Source of the DNA: an uncultured Clostridia bacterium
GTDB lineage: Bacteria; Bacillota; Clostridia; Christensenellales; QALW01
Length of the DNA stretch: 6,506 bases
Assembly (NCBI GenBank): GCA_900550765.1
Contig: URTC01000100.1
Span: forward strand, 1 to 6,506
Reading direction: 5' to 3'
The notes beneath the pieces are model-generated. The model was not told the origin of the DNA. It saw nothing but the letters and a program-made list of their open reading frames with translations, and did no database searches. The number at the start of each line of letters is the position of its first letter. Positions within the stretch are counted from its first letter, which is position 1. Shown piece by piece: positions 1 to 6,342 of the stretch. The translations under genes and the position numbers were made by a program.

Positions 1-55
1 TGATATGATTGCCCACAGCAATCGTGATATTGAAACCTGCGGTTTCATTCGACAT
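1..55 (-). CDS. Possible 5' end of an unrecognised gene, cut by the window edge
   Basis: A minus-strand ATG at 55-53 opens a frame that stays open for 18 codons to the window edge, starting MSNETAGFNITIAVGNHI. It lies about 75 nt beyond the terminator that closes the efp unit, where a new gene would be expected. Against it, the only Shine-Dalgarno-like bases are a GCAGG two nt before the ATG, far poorer than the AGGAGG sites 8 nt before efp and the zinc-ribbon gene. An 18-codon open frame is also common by chance. The frame stays open upstream of the ATG as well, so the true start is uncertain. I do not recognise the product. Confidence 0.3.
   Translation of the reverse strand, partial: MSNETAGFNITIAVGNHI
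31..47. repeat. Perfect short inverted repeat
   Basis: TGAAACC and GGTTTCA form a perfect 7-bp inverted repeat around a 3-base centre (TGC on the plus strand). A second one, GATTGC (7-12) and GCAATC (18-23), lies just to its left. GTGATAT (24-30) can also pair with ATATCAC (85-91), enclosing the first repeat. Such nested symmetry may reflect an operator or a structured RNA, but no run of T follows either small hairpin, so neither looks like an intrinsic terminator. The repeat overlaps the doubtful reading frame at 1-55. Confidence 0.45.
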
Positions 56-77
56 AACCTGCAGAAGGCAATAACAC

Positions 78-107
78 TTGTCAAATATCACTGCAAAGCA
101 ATATAAA
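78..107 (+). promoter_or_regulatory. Sigma-A-like promoter sequence on the plus strand
   Basis: TTGTCA (78-83) and TATAAA (102-107) are separated by 18 bases. Each matches five of six consensus positions (TTGACA, TATAAT). Predicted transcription would start near 114 and run straight into the hairpin at 131-160, antisense to the 3' end of the leftward operon. No credible plus-strand gene follows. It could be a chance match in AT-rich DNA, or it could make a very short or antisense RNA. Confidence 0.35.
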
Positions 108-123
108 CTCGCGTGCCGCACGA

Positions 124-160
124 ATAAAACTGCCCAAGTGTCCTTCAGAACGCTTGGGCA
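124..160 (-). terminator. Rho-independent terminator of the leftward operon
   Basis: The 30-nt hairpin at 131-160 has an 8-bp perfect outer stem, TGCCCAAG with CTTGGGCA. One C-A mismatch and a further 4 bp follow, closed by a UGAA loop on the minus strand. On the minus strand the stem is followed by GTTTTAT, a typical T tract. It begins 37 nt after the stop codon of the zinc-ribbon gene, with no gene between. On the plus strand AAGG and five T follow the stem, so weaker bidirectional function is possible. Confidence 0.85.
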
Positions 161-197
161 AAGGTTTTTATCCTGCTATAACAAAATGACGGCTGAT

Positions 198-641
198 TTA
201 TTTTTCCACAAGACTGGCGCCACAGTTCGGGCAAACGAGCTCGCTTTCGGCAAAATCGCCGCTGAAGCTTACAATCTCATGGCACTGGGGGCACTCATAT
301 TCGTCATAATCAAAGTCTTCGTCGTCACAGTCATCACAATCATCACAATCGCAGCACTCGTCGTCACAATCTTCGTAATCACAATCATCGCAATCACAGC
401 AGTCGTCACAATCGCAGTCATCGTCATAGAAGTCCTCTTCCAACTCCATTAAATCGCTGTCAACCTCTTCAACATACTCGTTCAGCTGCTTCAGCTCCTC
501 ATCCACGCCCTCAAGCTCATCGGCAATCACGCCCAGCGCATCCACGATAGCCCGCAGCATTTTTCCCTCGGCGGTATTCTCCGAGATATTCAATCCCTCG
601 GCAAGTCCCTTTAAATAGGCAACCTTTTTTTCAACTGACAT
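198..641 (-). CDS. Small acidic zinc-ribbon protein with a Cys/Asp-rich tract (CD1247 N-terminal domain type)
   Basis: This 147-residue protein has three parts. Residues 1 to about 68 are helical and acidic, beginning MSVEKKVAYLKGLAEGL, which I recognise as the conserved N-terminal domain of C. difficile CD1247-like proteins. Residues 73-109 form a low-complexity tract of 12 Cys and 21 Asp with only Tyr89 and three Glu besides. Residues 115-147 form a zinc ribbon with C117-P-Q-C120 and C137-P-N-C140. No membrane segment or signal peptide is seen, so it is probably cytosolic. The frame also permits a GTG start at 644, but AAGGAGG at 650-656 lies 8 nt from the ATG at 641 and only 5 nt from the GTG, so I choose the ATG. 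It is the last gene of the unit, after efp. The function is unknown; metal binding is inferred from Cys content. The gene call is secure, the family name less so. Confidence 0.85.
   Translation of the reverse strand: MSVEKKVAYLKGLAEGLNISENTAEGKMLRAIVDALGVIADELEGVDEELKQLNEYVEEVDSDLMELEEDFYDDDCDCDDCCDCDDCDYEDCDDECCDCDDCDDCDDEDFDYDEYECPQCHEIVSFSGDFAESELVCPNCGASLVEK
315..425 (-). repeat. Degenerate internal repeats encoding the Cys/Asp tract
   Basis: The stretch is built of GAY and TGY codons, mostly as Cys-Asp or Cys-Asp-Asp units with a rough 9-base period. The bases 333-356 and 378-401 match at 22 of 24 positions, 45 bases apart, and both encode CCDCDDCD. A related DCDCDDC lies just before the first copy in protein order. 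This suggests growth by slippage or unequal duplication. Copy number may vary between strains. Confidence 0.75.
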
Positions 642-673
642 CACAATTTCCTCCTTTAAATTCAGGGAAACAA

Positions 674-1234
674 TCAGTTCACACGGTCCATATATTCCCC
701 GGTCCGTGTATCGATTCTGATCTTGTCGCCCACATTTACAAAAAGCGGCACGTTCACTTTATAACCTGTTTCAATCGTAGCCTGCTTTGTAACATTGGTA
801 GCGGTATCACCCTTCACGCCGGGCTCAGCGTCAATGATCTCAAACTCAACAAAGTTAGGAGCTTCTACCGAAAAAGCGTTCCCCTTATAGAATTTTATGG
901 AAACTACAAGGCTATCCTTCAAATACGGGAGCGCCGCGTCCACCTGATCTTTATTCAATGCAATCTGATCATAGGTATCATTGTCCATAAAGTAATAAAG
1001 CTCTTCCTCGTTGTACAGATACTGCATCTCCTTGCGCTCAATATGCGCCAACGGATATTTTTCGTTAGGGTTAAAGGTACGCTCCAGCACCTGCCCCGTC
1101 ATTACATTTTTAATCTTAGTCCTCACAAAAGCGGCGCCTTTACCGGGTTTCACGTGCAAAAAGTCTACAATCACGTAAACATTGCCGTCAATCTCCACTG
1201 TAATGCCCTTTCTGAACTCGCCTGCTGAAATCAT
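674..1234 (-). CDS. efp: Translation elongation factor P
   Basis: EF-P binds between the P and E sites of the ribosome and relieves stalling at consecutive prolines. The 186-residue length is normal for the family. Domain I (about 1-65, KOW-like) carries PGKGAAF, with Lys32 at the tip of the loop that reaches the peptidyl-transferase centre and is the usual modification site. Domains II and III (about 66-128 and 129-186) are OB-like, and the C-terminal family signature is visible around [17 protein letters not shown] (159-175). AGGAGGA at 1242-1248 lies 7 to 8 nt before the ATG and supports this start. The peptidase gene ends 22 nt upstream, and the Cys/Asp-rich zinc-ribbon gene starts 32 nt downstream. 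No lysine-modifying enzyme such as EpmA or EpmB is present in the window, and whether Lys32 is modified cannot be told from sequence. Confidence 0.97.
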   Translation of the reverse strand: MISAGEFRKGITVEIDGNVYVIVDFLHVKPGKGAAFVRTKIKNVMTGQVLERTFNPNEKYPLAHIERKEMQYLYNEEELYYFMDNDTYDQIALNKDQVDAALPYLKDSLVVSIKFYKGNAFSVEAPNFVEFEIIDAEPGVKGDTATNVTKQATIETGYKVNVPLFVNVGDKIRIDTRTGEYMDRVN

Positions 1235-1256
1235 TAAAGTTTCCTCCTGTATAGTA

Positions 1257-2294
1257 TTATAATTTTATTAGTTTTTTATCCGTCCCAGTCAAATTTTCAT
1301 GGCCGGAACAGGAAATCACATACATATTTTCTGTTCTTACCCCGCAAAATTCCTCGATATACACGCCCGGTTCTACAGTAACCACATGCCCCGGTACAAG
1401 AATATCCTCACTTTTAGGGGAAAGCCGCGGCTGCTCATGAATTTCAATTCCCACGCCGTGGCCTAAAGAATGCGTAAAATATTTGCCAAAGCCGGCTTCT
1501 GCCAACACTTTTCTTGCAGCTTCATCCGCCGCACAGGCAGAAATGCCCGGTTTTAAAAGAGCCGCACCTGCCTCGTGCGCTTTGTCCACCGCCTCGTAAA
1601 TCTCTTTTTGGCGTGCATCAATGGCCCCTAGCGCCACAGTCCGCGTCATATCGCTGCAATAGCCGCCCACCCTGGCGCCGAAATCAAACGTAATAAACTC
1701 GCCCTTTTGTATCGGCCGATCCGAAGGCACTGCATGAGGCAGCGCACCGTTTGGGCCGCCGGCGACGATCGTATCAAAGGCCAAGCCGTCGGCACCGCAC
1801 GCAAACAATAAAAATTCCAGCCTGGCGCGCAGCTGCTTTTCAGTGACTCCCTCGTGAATAAAGGGCAGCAGCTTTTCAAAAGCACTGTCGGTAACCGCCT
1901 GTGCAGCGCGAATGGCTTTGATTTCGCCCTCATTTTTTGCAGCCCGCAGACTGCAGAAGATACCGTGAGTAGGAACAAGAGAAAACTTTTCTTCCCTTAA
2001 GGCCAAATACTGCTGTGCCGTCAAATATTCTTCCTGAATTCCCAGCGTGCGATATCTTTTTTTTCTGGCAACATCTATCAGTCCGGAAAGATAAGGGCCG
2101 GATACAATACTGACCTCTGCCTTTGCACTTTTTGCGGCAAGGGCATAGCGGCTGTCGGTCACCAGCACAGGCTCCGCACCGTACAGCAATAGACTGTCAT
2201 TGCAGAAAAAGCCCGTCAGGTAAAAGATATCCGCCGGATTGGAAACGATAAACGCCTCCGCCTCAGGAAACTGCTGCTGCAAAAGCTTTTCCAT
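1257..2294 (-). CDS. M24-family Xaa-Pro aminopeptidase (YqhT/PepP-like)
   Basis: This is probably a cytosolic metallopeptidase that removes an N-terminal residue preceding proline. The 345-residue length matches short Firmicutes enzymes of the YqhT type. An N-terminal creatinase-like domain (about 1-120) precedes the pita-bread catalytic domain (about 125-345). The expected five metal ligands are visible: Asp204 in FDFGA, Asp215 in SDMTRT, His279 in HSLGHGVG, Glu308 in VEPGVY and Glu322 in VRTEN. His187 and His286 are also placed as in active members. The start is less certain, since upstream there is only a weak GGGATGAGAG stretch and no clear AGGAGG. Position directly before efp repeats an arrangement known in Bacillus and many Firmicutes. 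Specificity for Xaa-Pro rather than another M24 substrate is inferred from the family. Confidence 0.93.
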   Translation of the reverse strand: MEKLLQQQFPEAEAFIVSNPADIFYLTGFFCNDSLLLYGAEPVLVTDSRYALAAKSAKAEVSIVSGPYLSGLIDVARKKRYRTLGIQEEYLTAQQYLALREEKFSLVPTHGIFCSLRAAKNEGEIKAIRAAQAVTDSAFEKLLPFIHEGVTEKQLRARLEFLLFACGADGLAFDTIVAGGPNGALPHAVPSDRPIQKGEFITFDFGARVGGYCSDMTRTVALGAIDARQKEIYEAVDKAHEAGAALLKPGISACAADEAARKVLAEAGFGKYFTHSLGHGVGIEIHEQPRLSPKSEDILVPGHVVTVEPGVYIEEFCGVRTENMYVISCSGHENLTGTDKKLIKL

Positions 2295-2308
2295 TTTCTC
2301 TCATCCCT

Positions 2309-2337
2309 ATCATATCATATTTTTGCGGTTTTGTATA
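2309..2337 (-). promoter_or_regulatory. Weak candidate promoter before the peptidase gene
   Basis: On the minus strand TATACA (2332-2337) and TATGAT (2309-2314) are 17 bases apart, in the 73-nt gap after the yqeG-like gene. An overlapping second TATGAT lies at 2314-2319 but has no matching upstream box. The predicted start would leave a leader of only about 8 nt before the ATG, which counts against it. I see no terminator hairpin in this gap, so read-through from valS is the simpler model. Confidence 0.25.
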
Positions 2338-2367
2338 GAACTATCTGAAAAAAATCTTATCTTGAGC

Positions 2368-2859
2368 CTATTTACGGAACAAAAATGGCCATACCAGCCG
2401 CTCTCGGCTGCGATTGAACACTTTGGTGCACCACCACTCCCGATTCGAGAGAGGCTCCAGCAGCACGCTTTTTATTCCCAAAGCATTTGCCAGCTGGATA
2501 TCAGTAAAAAGCTGATCCCCCACAATCAGTGTTTGTTCTGTGCTGACTCCCTTCTGCGCCAAAAAGCTCCTTGTATGCTTTTTCATTGGCTTCCGTGCGT
2601 CTTTTATCACCCCGATGCCCAGCTGCCGTGCGGTAATGTCGGCATTTTCGCCCTTACTGTTTGTAACCATCAAAACCTCAATCCCCGCGTTCTGCACCTC
2701 TTTAATCCAAAAGATAATCTCTTGGGAAACCTCGGTGCTGTGCCAGGGCGCAAGGGTATTGTCCATATCCGCTAAAATCAAACGGATGTTCATGTTCCGC
2801 AATATTTCTATAGGAATATCGTTGATATGCCGATATCGCAGTGTGGGACGCAGTTTCAT
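2368..2859 (-). CDS. yqeG: YqeG-family HAD-superfamily phosphatase (class IIIA)
   Basis: The 163-residue protein has the HAD phosphatase motifs in order: DMDNTL with nucleophile Asp31 and Asp33, VTNS with Thr66-Ser68, Lys90 in KPMKK, and GDQLFTD with Asp115 and Asp120. Length and spacing fit YqeG (TIGR01668). This group is related to the Gep4/PGPP1 phosphatases that convert phosphatidylglycerophosphate to phosphatidylglycerol in mitochondria and plastids, so that substrate is a reasonable inference here, strengthened by a PgsA-like gene just upstream of valS. No strong membrane helix is seen, although the C-terminal VWPFLF stretch is hydrophobic. Its ATG overlaps the valS TGA as ATGA, and a GGAG at 2868-2871 inside valS lies 8 nt before it, so translation is probably coupled. 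The family call is strong; the substrate is unproved. Confidence 0.9.
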   Translation of the reverse strand: MKLRPTLRYRHINDIPIEILRNMNIRLILADMDNTLAPWHSTEVSQEIIFWIKEVQNAGIEVLMVTNSKGENADITARQLGIGVIKDARKPMKKHTRSFLAQKGVSTEQTLIVGDQLFTDIQLANALGIKSVLLEPLSNREWWCTKVFNRSRERLVWPFLFRK

Positions 2860-5492
2860 AATTGCAGCTCCGAAAGCACCTGAACACGCTCCTCAACCTT
2901 AGCCAGCATCTCCGTATATTTTACTATTTTTGCCTTTTCTTCCTCCACAAGCTTCCGGGGAGCCTTTTCCACAAAGCCCTTATTGCTTAATTTCCCATTT
3001 GCACGTTGGATCTCACCCTTAATGGTATCACGTTCCTTTTCAAGCCTTGCCAGCTCCTTTTGAACGTCCACAAGCTCGCCTAAAGGAATAAAGCATTCTG
3101 CGCCGGTGCAGACCACCGCGGCATATTCTCCGGCCTTCTGCGGCTTTTGCGCCAAAAACTCTACCTTGGCACCGCCGGCCAGCCGTTCAATATACGTTCC
3201 CGAAGAAATCATCTCTTTCTCCATCTGGGGTGCATAAATATAAATATCCGTCTTTTTTCCGGCGGGAACATTCATTTCACTGCGCAGATTCCGAATGTTT
3301 TTAATGATTTCAATCACCGCATCAAAGGCAGTGCGGTCAAAAGCAAATTCCGGCCGCGCCTCAGGCCATTGGGAAATCATAATGCTCTCGCCCGTTCCCG
3401 GGAGAGAGGTCCAAAGCTCCTCGGTAATGAACGGCATCAAAGGATGCAGCAGTTTCAGGGTATTGGCCAGCACATAGTTCAGCACGCTGCAGGCCGTCAG
3501 CATGGCCTCCGCGTCCTCACCGTGCAGGCGGGGCTTGGTCAGCTCAATGTACCAGTCGCAGTACTCGCTCCAGATAAAATCGTACAGTTTTTGTGCGGCG
3601 ATGCCCAGCTCATAGCTCTCCAGGCTTTTGGTCACACCCTGCACCAGCTCGTTGTATTTGGAAAGAATCCACTGATCGCTTGCATCCAACTCACAAGCCG
3701 CGGGATCACGCAATTCTTTACCTTCTATATTCATCATTACAAAGCGGGCCGCGTTCCATATTTTGTTGGCAAAGTTGCGGTAGGCCTCTACCTTCTCCCA
3801 GTAAAAGCGCATATCGTTTCCGGGAGAGTTGCCCATCGCCAAAGAAAAACGCAAAGCATCGGCACCGTATTTTTCAATCACCTCTAAAGGATCTACCCCA
3901 TTGCCCAGACTTTTGCTCATTTTTCTGCCCTGGGAATCCCGCACAATGCCATGAATCAGTACCGTTTTAAAGGGCACCTGTCCCATTTGCTCCAGACCCG
4001 AAAACATCATTCTGGCTACCCAGAAAAAGATAATATCATATCCGGTTACCAGCGCGCTGGTGGGATAGAAGAACTCCAGCTCCGGCGTTTTTTCCGGCCA
4101 GCCCAGGGTAGAGAACGGCCATAGAGCCGAGGAGAACCAGGTATCCAGCACATCCTCGTCCTGATGGAAATGTGCATGGCCGCACTGCGGGCATTTCTCC
4201 GGTGTTTTTTCCGCTACAACAGTATGGCCGCAGGCGTCGCAGTAATACGCCGGGATACGGTGGCCCCACCAAAGCTGGCGGGAAATACACCAATCACGGA
4301 TATTTTCCAGCCAGTTATAATAGATTTTGCTGAAGCGCTCAGGAATAAATTCCGTATCGCCCTTTTTAACAGCTTCCAGCGCCGGGGCGGCTAAGGATTC
4401 CATTTTTACGAACCACTGCTTGGAGATGATCGGCTCCACCGCGCTGTGGCAGCGGTAGCAGGTGCCCACGTTGTGCGTGTAATCCTCTGTTTTCACCAGG
4501 CAGCCGCACTCAGTCAGCGCCTGAATCACCGCTTTGCGCGCTTCTTCACGCTTTAGACCGGCAAAAGCGCCGCCCTGCTCATTGATGGTGCCGTCATCCT
4601 CCATCACGCGGATCACCGGCAGATTGTGCCGCAGACTGACCTCAAAATCGTTCGGGTCATGGGCGGGGGTAATCTTTACCGCGCCGCTGCCGAATTCCCT
4701 TTCCACGTATTCGTCCGCCACAATGGGAATTTCCCGGTTCATCAGCGGCAGAATAACGGTTTTGCCCACCAAATCCTTATACCGTTCATCCTCGGGATGT
4801 ACGGCCACCGCAGTATCACCCATATAGGTTTCGGGTCGGGTCGTGGCAACCGTTATGTACTGCTTGCCATCGGGTGTATAATAACGCATATGCCAAAGAT
4901 GCGACGCCTGCTGCTCATATTCCACTTCCGCATCGGAAAGCGCGGTGCGGCACTCCGGGCACCAGTTGATAATACGGCTGCCGTGATAGATCAGGCCTTT
5001 GTTATAAAGCCGGATGAACACCTCAGTAACGGCTTTGGAGCAGCCTTCGTCCATGGTAAAGCGTTCCCGCTGCCAGTCGCAGGAGGAACCCAGCTTCTTC
5101 AGCTGCTGTACGATTCTGCCGCCGTACTGCTTCTTCCATTCCCAGGCGCGCTCCAAAAACTTTTCCCGGCCTAAATCCTCTTTTTTGAGGCCTTCTTTGG
5201 CTAAAGCATCCACGATTTTTACTTCCGTGGCGATGCTGGCGTGGTCTGTGCCGGGCACCCACAGCGCGGCATAGCCCTGCATACGCTTAAAGCGGATGAC
5301 CGCATCCTGCATCATATTGTCCAGCGCATGGCCCATATGCAGCTGGCCGGTGATGTTCGGCGGCGGCATTACAATGGTAAAGGGTTTTTTGCTTTTGTCT
5401 ACTTCTGTATGAAAATATCCTTTTTCCATCCACTGCTGGTACAGCCTTTCCTCCACGGCCGAGGGATCGTACTGTTTTGCAATTTCTTTCAT
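2856..5492 (-). CDS. valS: Valyl-tRNA synthetase
   Basis: This class Ia synthetase charges tRNA-Val with valine in the cytosol; 878 residues is the normal length. The HIGH-type motif is HMGH at 52-55, directly after Pro43-Pro44-Pro45, and the KMSKS loop is at 524-528. The editing (CP1) domain lies at roughly 190-340. Cys pairs suited to zinc binding are C178/C181 with C345/C348, and C418/C421 with C434/C437. The anticodon-binding helical domain occupies about 605-745. Residues from about 808 to the end form the charged coiled-coil arm typical of ValRS and absent from IleRS. GGGAGG at 5502-5507 lies 9 nt before the ATG. Expression is controlled by the T-box leader upstream. The stop codon overlaps the start of the yqeG-like gene. 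No anomaly is seen in the catalytic motifs. Confidence 0.98.
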   Translation of the reverse strand: MKEIAKQYDPSAVEERLYQQWMEKGYFHTEVDKSKKPFTIVMPPPNITGQLHMGHALDNMMQDAVIRFKRMQGYAALWVPGTDHASIATEVKIVDALAKEGLKKEDLGREKFLERAWEWKKQYGGRIVQQLKKLGSSCDWQRERFTMDEGCSKAVTEVFIRLYNKGLIYHGSRIINWCPECRTALSDAEVEYEQQASHLWHMRYYTPDGKQYITVATTRPETYMGDTAVAVHPEDERYKDLVGKTVILPLMNREIPIVADEYVEREFGSGAVKITPAHDPNDFEVSLRHNLPVIRVMEDDGTINEQGGAFAGLKREEARKAVIQALTECGCLVKTEDYTHNVGTCYRCHSAVEPIISKQWFVKMESLAAPALEAVKKGDTEFIPERFSKIYYNWLENIRDWCISRQLWWGHRIPAYYCDACGHTVVAEKTPEKCPQCGHAHFHQDEDVLDTWFSSALWPFSTLGWPEKTPELEFFYPTSALVTGYDIIFFWVARMMFSGLEQMGQVPFKTVLIHGIVRDSQGRKMSKSLGNGVDPLEVIEKYGADALRFSLAMGNSPGNDMRFYWEKVEAYRNFANKIWNAARFVMMNIEGKELRDPAACELDASDQWILSKYNELVQGVTKSLESYELGIAAQKLYDFIWSEYCDWYIELTKPRLHGEDAEAMLTACSVLNYVLANTLKLLHPLMPFITEELWTSLPGTGESIMISQWPEARPEFAFDRTAFDAVIEIIKNIRNLRSEMNVPAGKKTDIYIYAPQMEKEMISSGTYIERLAGGAKVEFLAQKPQKAGEYAAVVCTGAECFIPLGELVDVQKELARLEKERDTIKGEIQRANGKLSNKGFVEKAPRKLVEEEKAKIVKYTEMLAKVEERVQVLSELQL

Positions 5493-5518
5493 TCTAAATA
5501 GCCTCCCTTTGCAAAATT

Positions 5519-5550
5519 AAAAAAATAAGCGCCCTTTTTTAAAAGGACGC
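5519..5550 (-). terminator. T-box-controlled intrinsic terminator of valS
   Basis: On the minus strand GCGTCCTTTT (5541-5550) pairs with AAAAGGGCGC (5529-5538), with one G-U pair and AA at the tip. A T-rich run, TTATTTTTTT, follows at 5519-5528. The left arm also supplies the GCGTCCTT needed by the antiterminator, so the two structures exclude each other. It ends about 26 nt before the valS start codon and would also stop read-through from pgsA. Confidence 0.9.
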
Positions 5551-5745
5551 ATTCACTGCGCGGTACCACCTTTTTTCCTGTAATGGCGCTCAAAAGCAAT
5601 ATAACGGCTGCCTGCCGCCCGGATTACTCAGCGTTTCGCCCGGGGCATTCCAAAGCTACTTCAAAGCCGCCTGCCTGCGCCCTTTCAGCCTTGGGGCGCT
5701 CTCTTTTAAGGAAAGCAAAACTTTTACTCCTCTTTTTCATCATGC
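5519..5745 (-). promoter_or_regulatory. T-box riboswitch, tRNA-Val specific (GUA specifier)
   Basis: The conserved T-box AAGGTGGTACCGCG lies at 5559-5572. Its TGGT (5565-5568) can pair with the uncharged 3' ACCA end, consistent with the A discriminator base of tRNA-Val. The antiterminator pairs AAGG with CCTT and GCGC with GCGT (5543-5550) around the TGGTACC bulge. Upstream are the Stem I landmarks GGAGTA (5725-5730), AGAGAG (about 5699-5704) and an apical hairpin with GGCTGAAA. The specifier is most likely GTA at 5657-5659, followed by GCTTTGGAA, placed as the glycine codon is in glyQS leaders. GTA encodes valine and so agrees with the gene controlled. Uncharged tRNA-Val should stabilise the antiterminator and allow valS transcription. 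The 5' limit of the element is approximate. Confidence 0.95.
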
Positions 5746-5757
5746 ATAATTTTATTC

Positions 5758-5786
5758 ATTATATAACACTTTTCCTTTTTACGCAA
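5758..5786 (-). promoter_or_regulatory. Sigma-A-type promoter of the T-box/valS transcript
   Basis: On the minus strand TTGCGT (5781-5786) and a perfect TATAAT (5758-5763) are 17 bases apart. The -35 box matches only three of six positions, the -10 box all six. Transcription should start near 5751, just before the T-box landmarks, giving a leader of about 260 nt. The -35 box begins 3 nt after the pgsA stop codon, so valS can be transcribed independently of the sigma factor and pgsA genes. Confidence 0.75.
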
Positions 5787-5789
5787 CTC

Positions 5790-6326
5790 TTAATCTCTCT
5801 TTTTAGGTACAAATATCGTTAAATAGGCATACTGTGCCAGTGAAAGAATACTTACGGCCACCGAGGCATACAGCACGCCGTAGATCACCGGGGCAGCAAA
5901 GCTTAAGTAATTATCCACAAAAAACATCAGTCCAAGACTCGCCGATGTAAAAAAGGAAGCAATTTTACCGAATTTATTGGAATATACCATATTTTTGCGT
6001 TTTTTAGAGATCACACCGCCGCCGATGAGCATTATCAGTTCCTTCAGCCCCATAATGATAACCACAAACAAAGGCAATATCCCTTTTACTGTAAAGCATA
6101 CCACTGCGCTGAGCTGCAGAATCTTATCGGCCACCGGATCCAATATCTTGCCGAGGGTAGTAATAGCGTGAAGCCGGCGTGCAAGAAAACCGTCCACCAC
6201 GTCCAACAATGAAGCAAAGGCAAAAATCGCAAAAGCCACCACCGGTGAACGATAAAAGAATGTCCATACAAACACCGGACATAGCGCCAGCCTTGCGAAA
6301 GAAAGTATATTCGGTATCGCCTTCAT
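5790..6326 (-). CDS. pgsA: CDP-alcohol phosphatidyltransferase, PgsA-like (phosphatidylglycerophosphate synthase)
   Basis: This integral membrane enzyme probably transfers the phosphatidyl group from CDP-diacylglycerol to glycerol-3-phosphate, giving phosphatidylglycerophosphate. The 178 residues contain the complete family signature: Asp42, Asp45-Gly46, Ala49-Arg50, Gly59, Asp63 and Asp67, spaced as D-x2-DG-x2-AR-x8-G-x3-D-x3-D. Hydrophobic segments lie at about 10-24, 28-44, 74-104, 122-138 and 145-174, consistent with the usual multi-helix fold. AGGA at 6339-6342 overlaps the stop region of the sigma factor gene and is about 12 nt before the ATG. The two genes are 16 nt apart and so probably cotranscribed. 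The acceptor alcohol cannot be fixed from the signature alone; a related enzyme for another alcohol, or a PgsA paralogue, remains possible. The nearby yqeG-like phosphatase favours the phosphatidylglycerol route. Confidence 0.88.
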   Translation of the reverse strand: MKAIPNILSFARLALCPVFVWTFFYRSPVVAFAIFAFASLLDVVDGFLARRLHAITTLGKILDPVADKILQLSAVVCFTVKGILPLFVVIIMGLKELIMLIGGGVISKKRKNMVYSNKFGKIASFFTSASLGLMFFVDNYLSFAAPVIYGVLYASVAVSILSLAQYAYLTIFVPKKRD

Positions 6327-6342
6327 TTTTTTAGCTCGTCCT

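Noticed and set aside
78..83. TTGACA on the minus strand (78-83 region reads TGACAA/TTGACA) as the -35 box of a promoter for the gene starting at 55
   Set aside because: The nearest -10-like bases, TTATGT, lie about 21 bases away, too far for a sigma-A promoter, and closer spacings give no match.
315..425. CRISPR-like or minisatellite array
   Set aside because: The repeats are short, degenerate, in frame and coding, without regular spacers, so they are an internal protein repeat and not a CRISPR array.
78..452. A plus-strand 124-codon frame with a very hydrophobic Ile/Val/Thr-rich C-terminal half resembling membrane helices
   Set aside because: It is the antisense of the Cys/Asp tract: GAY and TGY codons read backwards give Ile, Val, Thr and Ala codons. 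It has no good ribosome binding site and spans the terminator hairpin.
2239..2902. Plus-strand frames opposite the yqeG-like gene
   Set aside because: The minus-strand frame has all HAD motifs and a coupled start, while the plus-strand frames show no recognisable domain.
3147..3887. A plus-strand 246-codon open frame inside valS
   Set aside because: It lies wholly antisense to well-conserved ValRS sequence, resembles no protein I know, and has no start signals; it is a by-product of valS codon use.
5583..5822. A plus-strand 79-codon frame across the pgsA-valS gap
   Set aside because: It is antisense to the T-box leader and the end of pgsA; the RNA element explains the conservation and structure.
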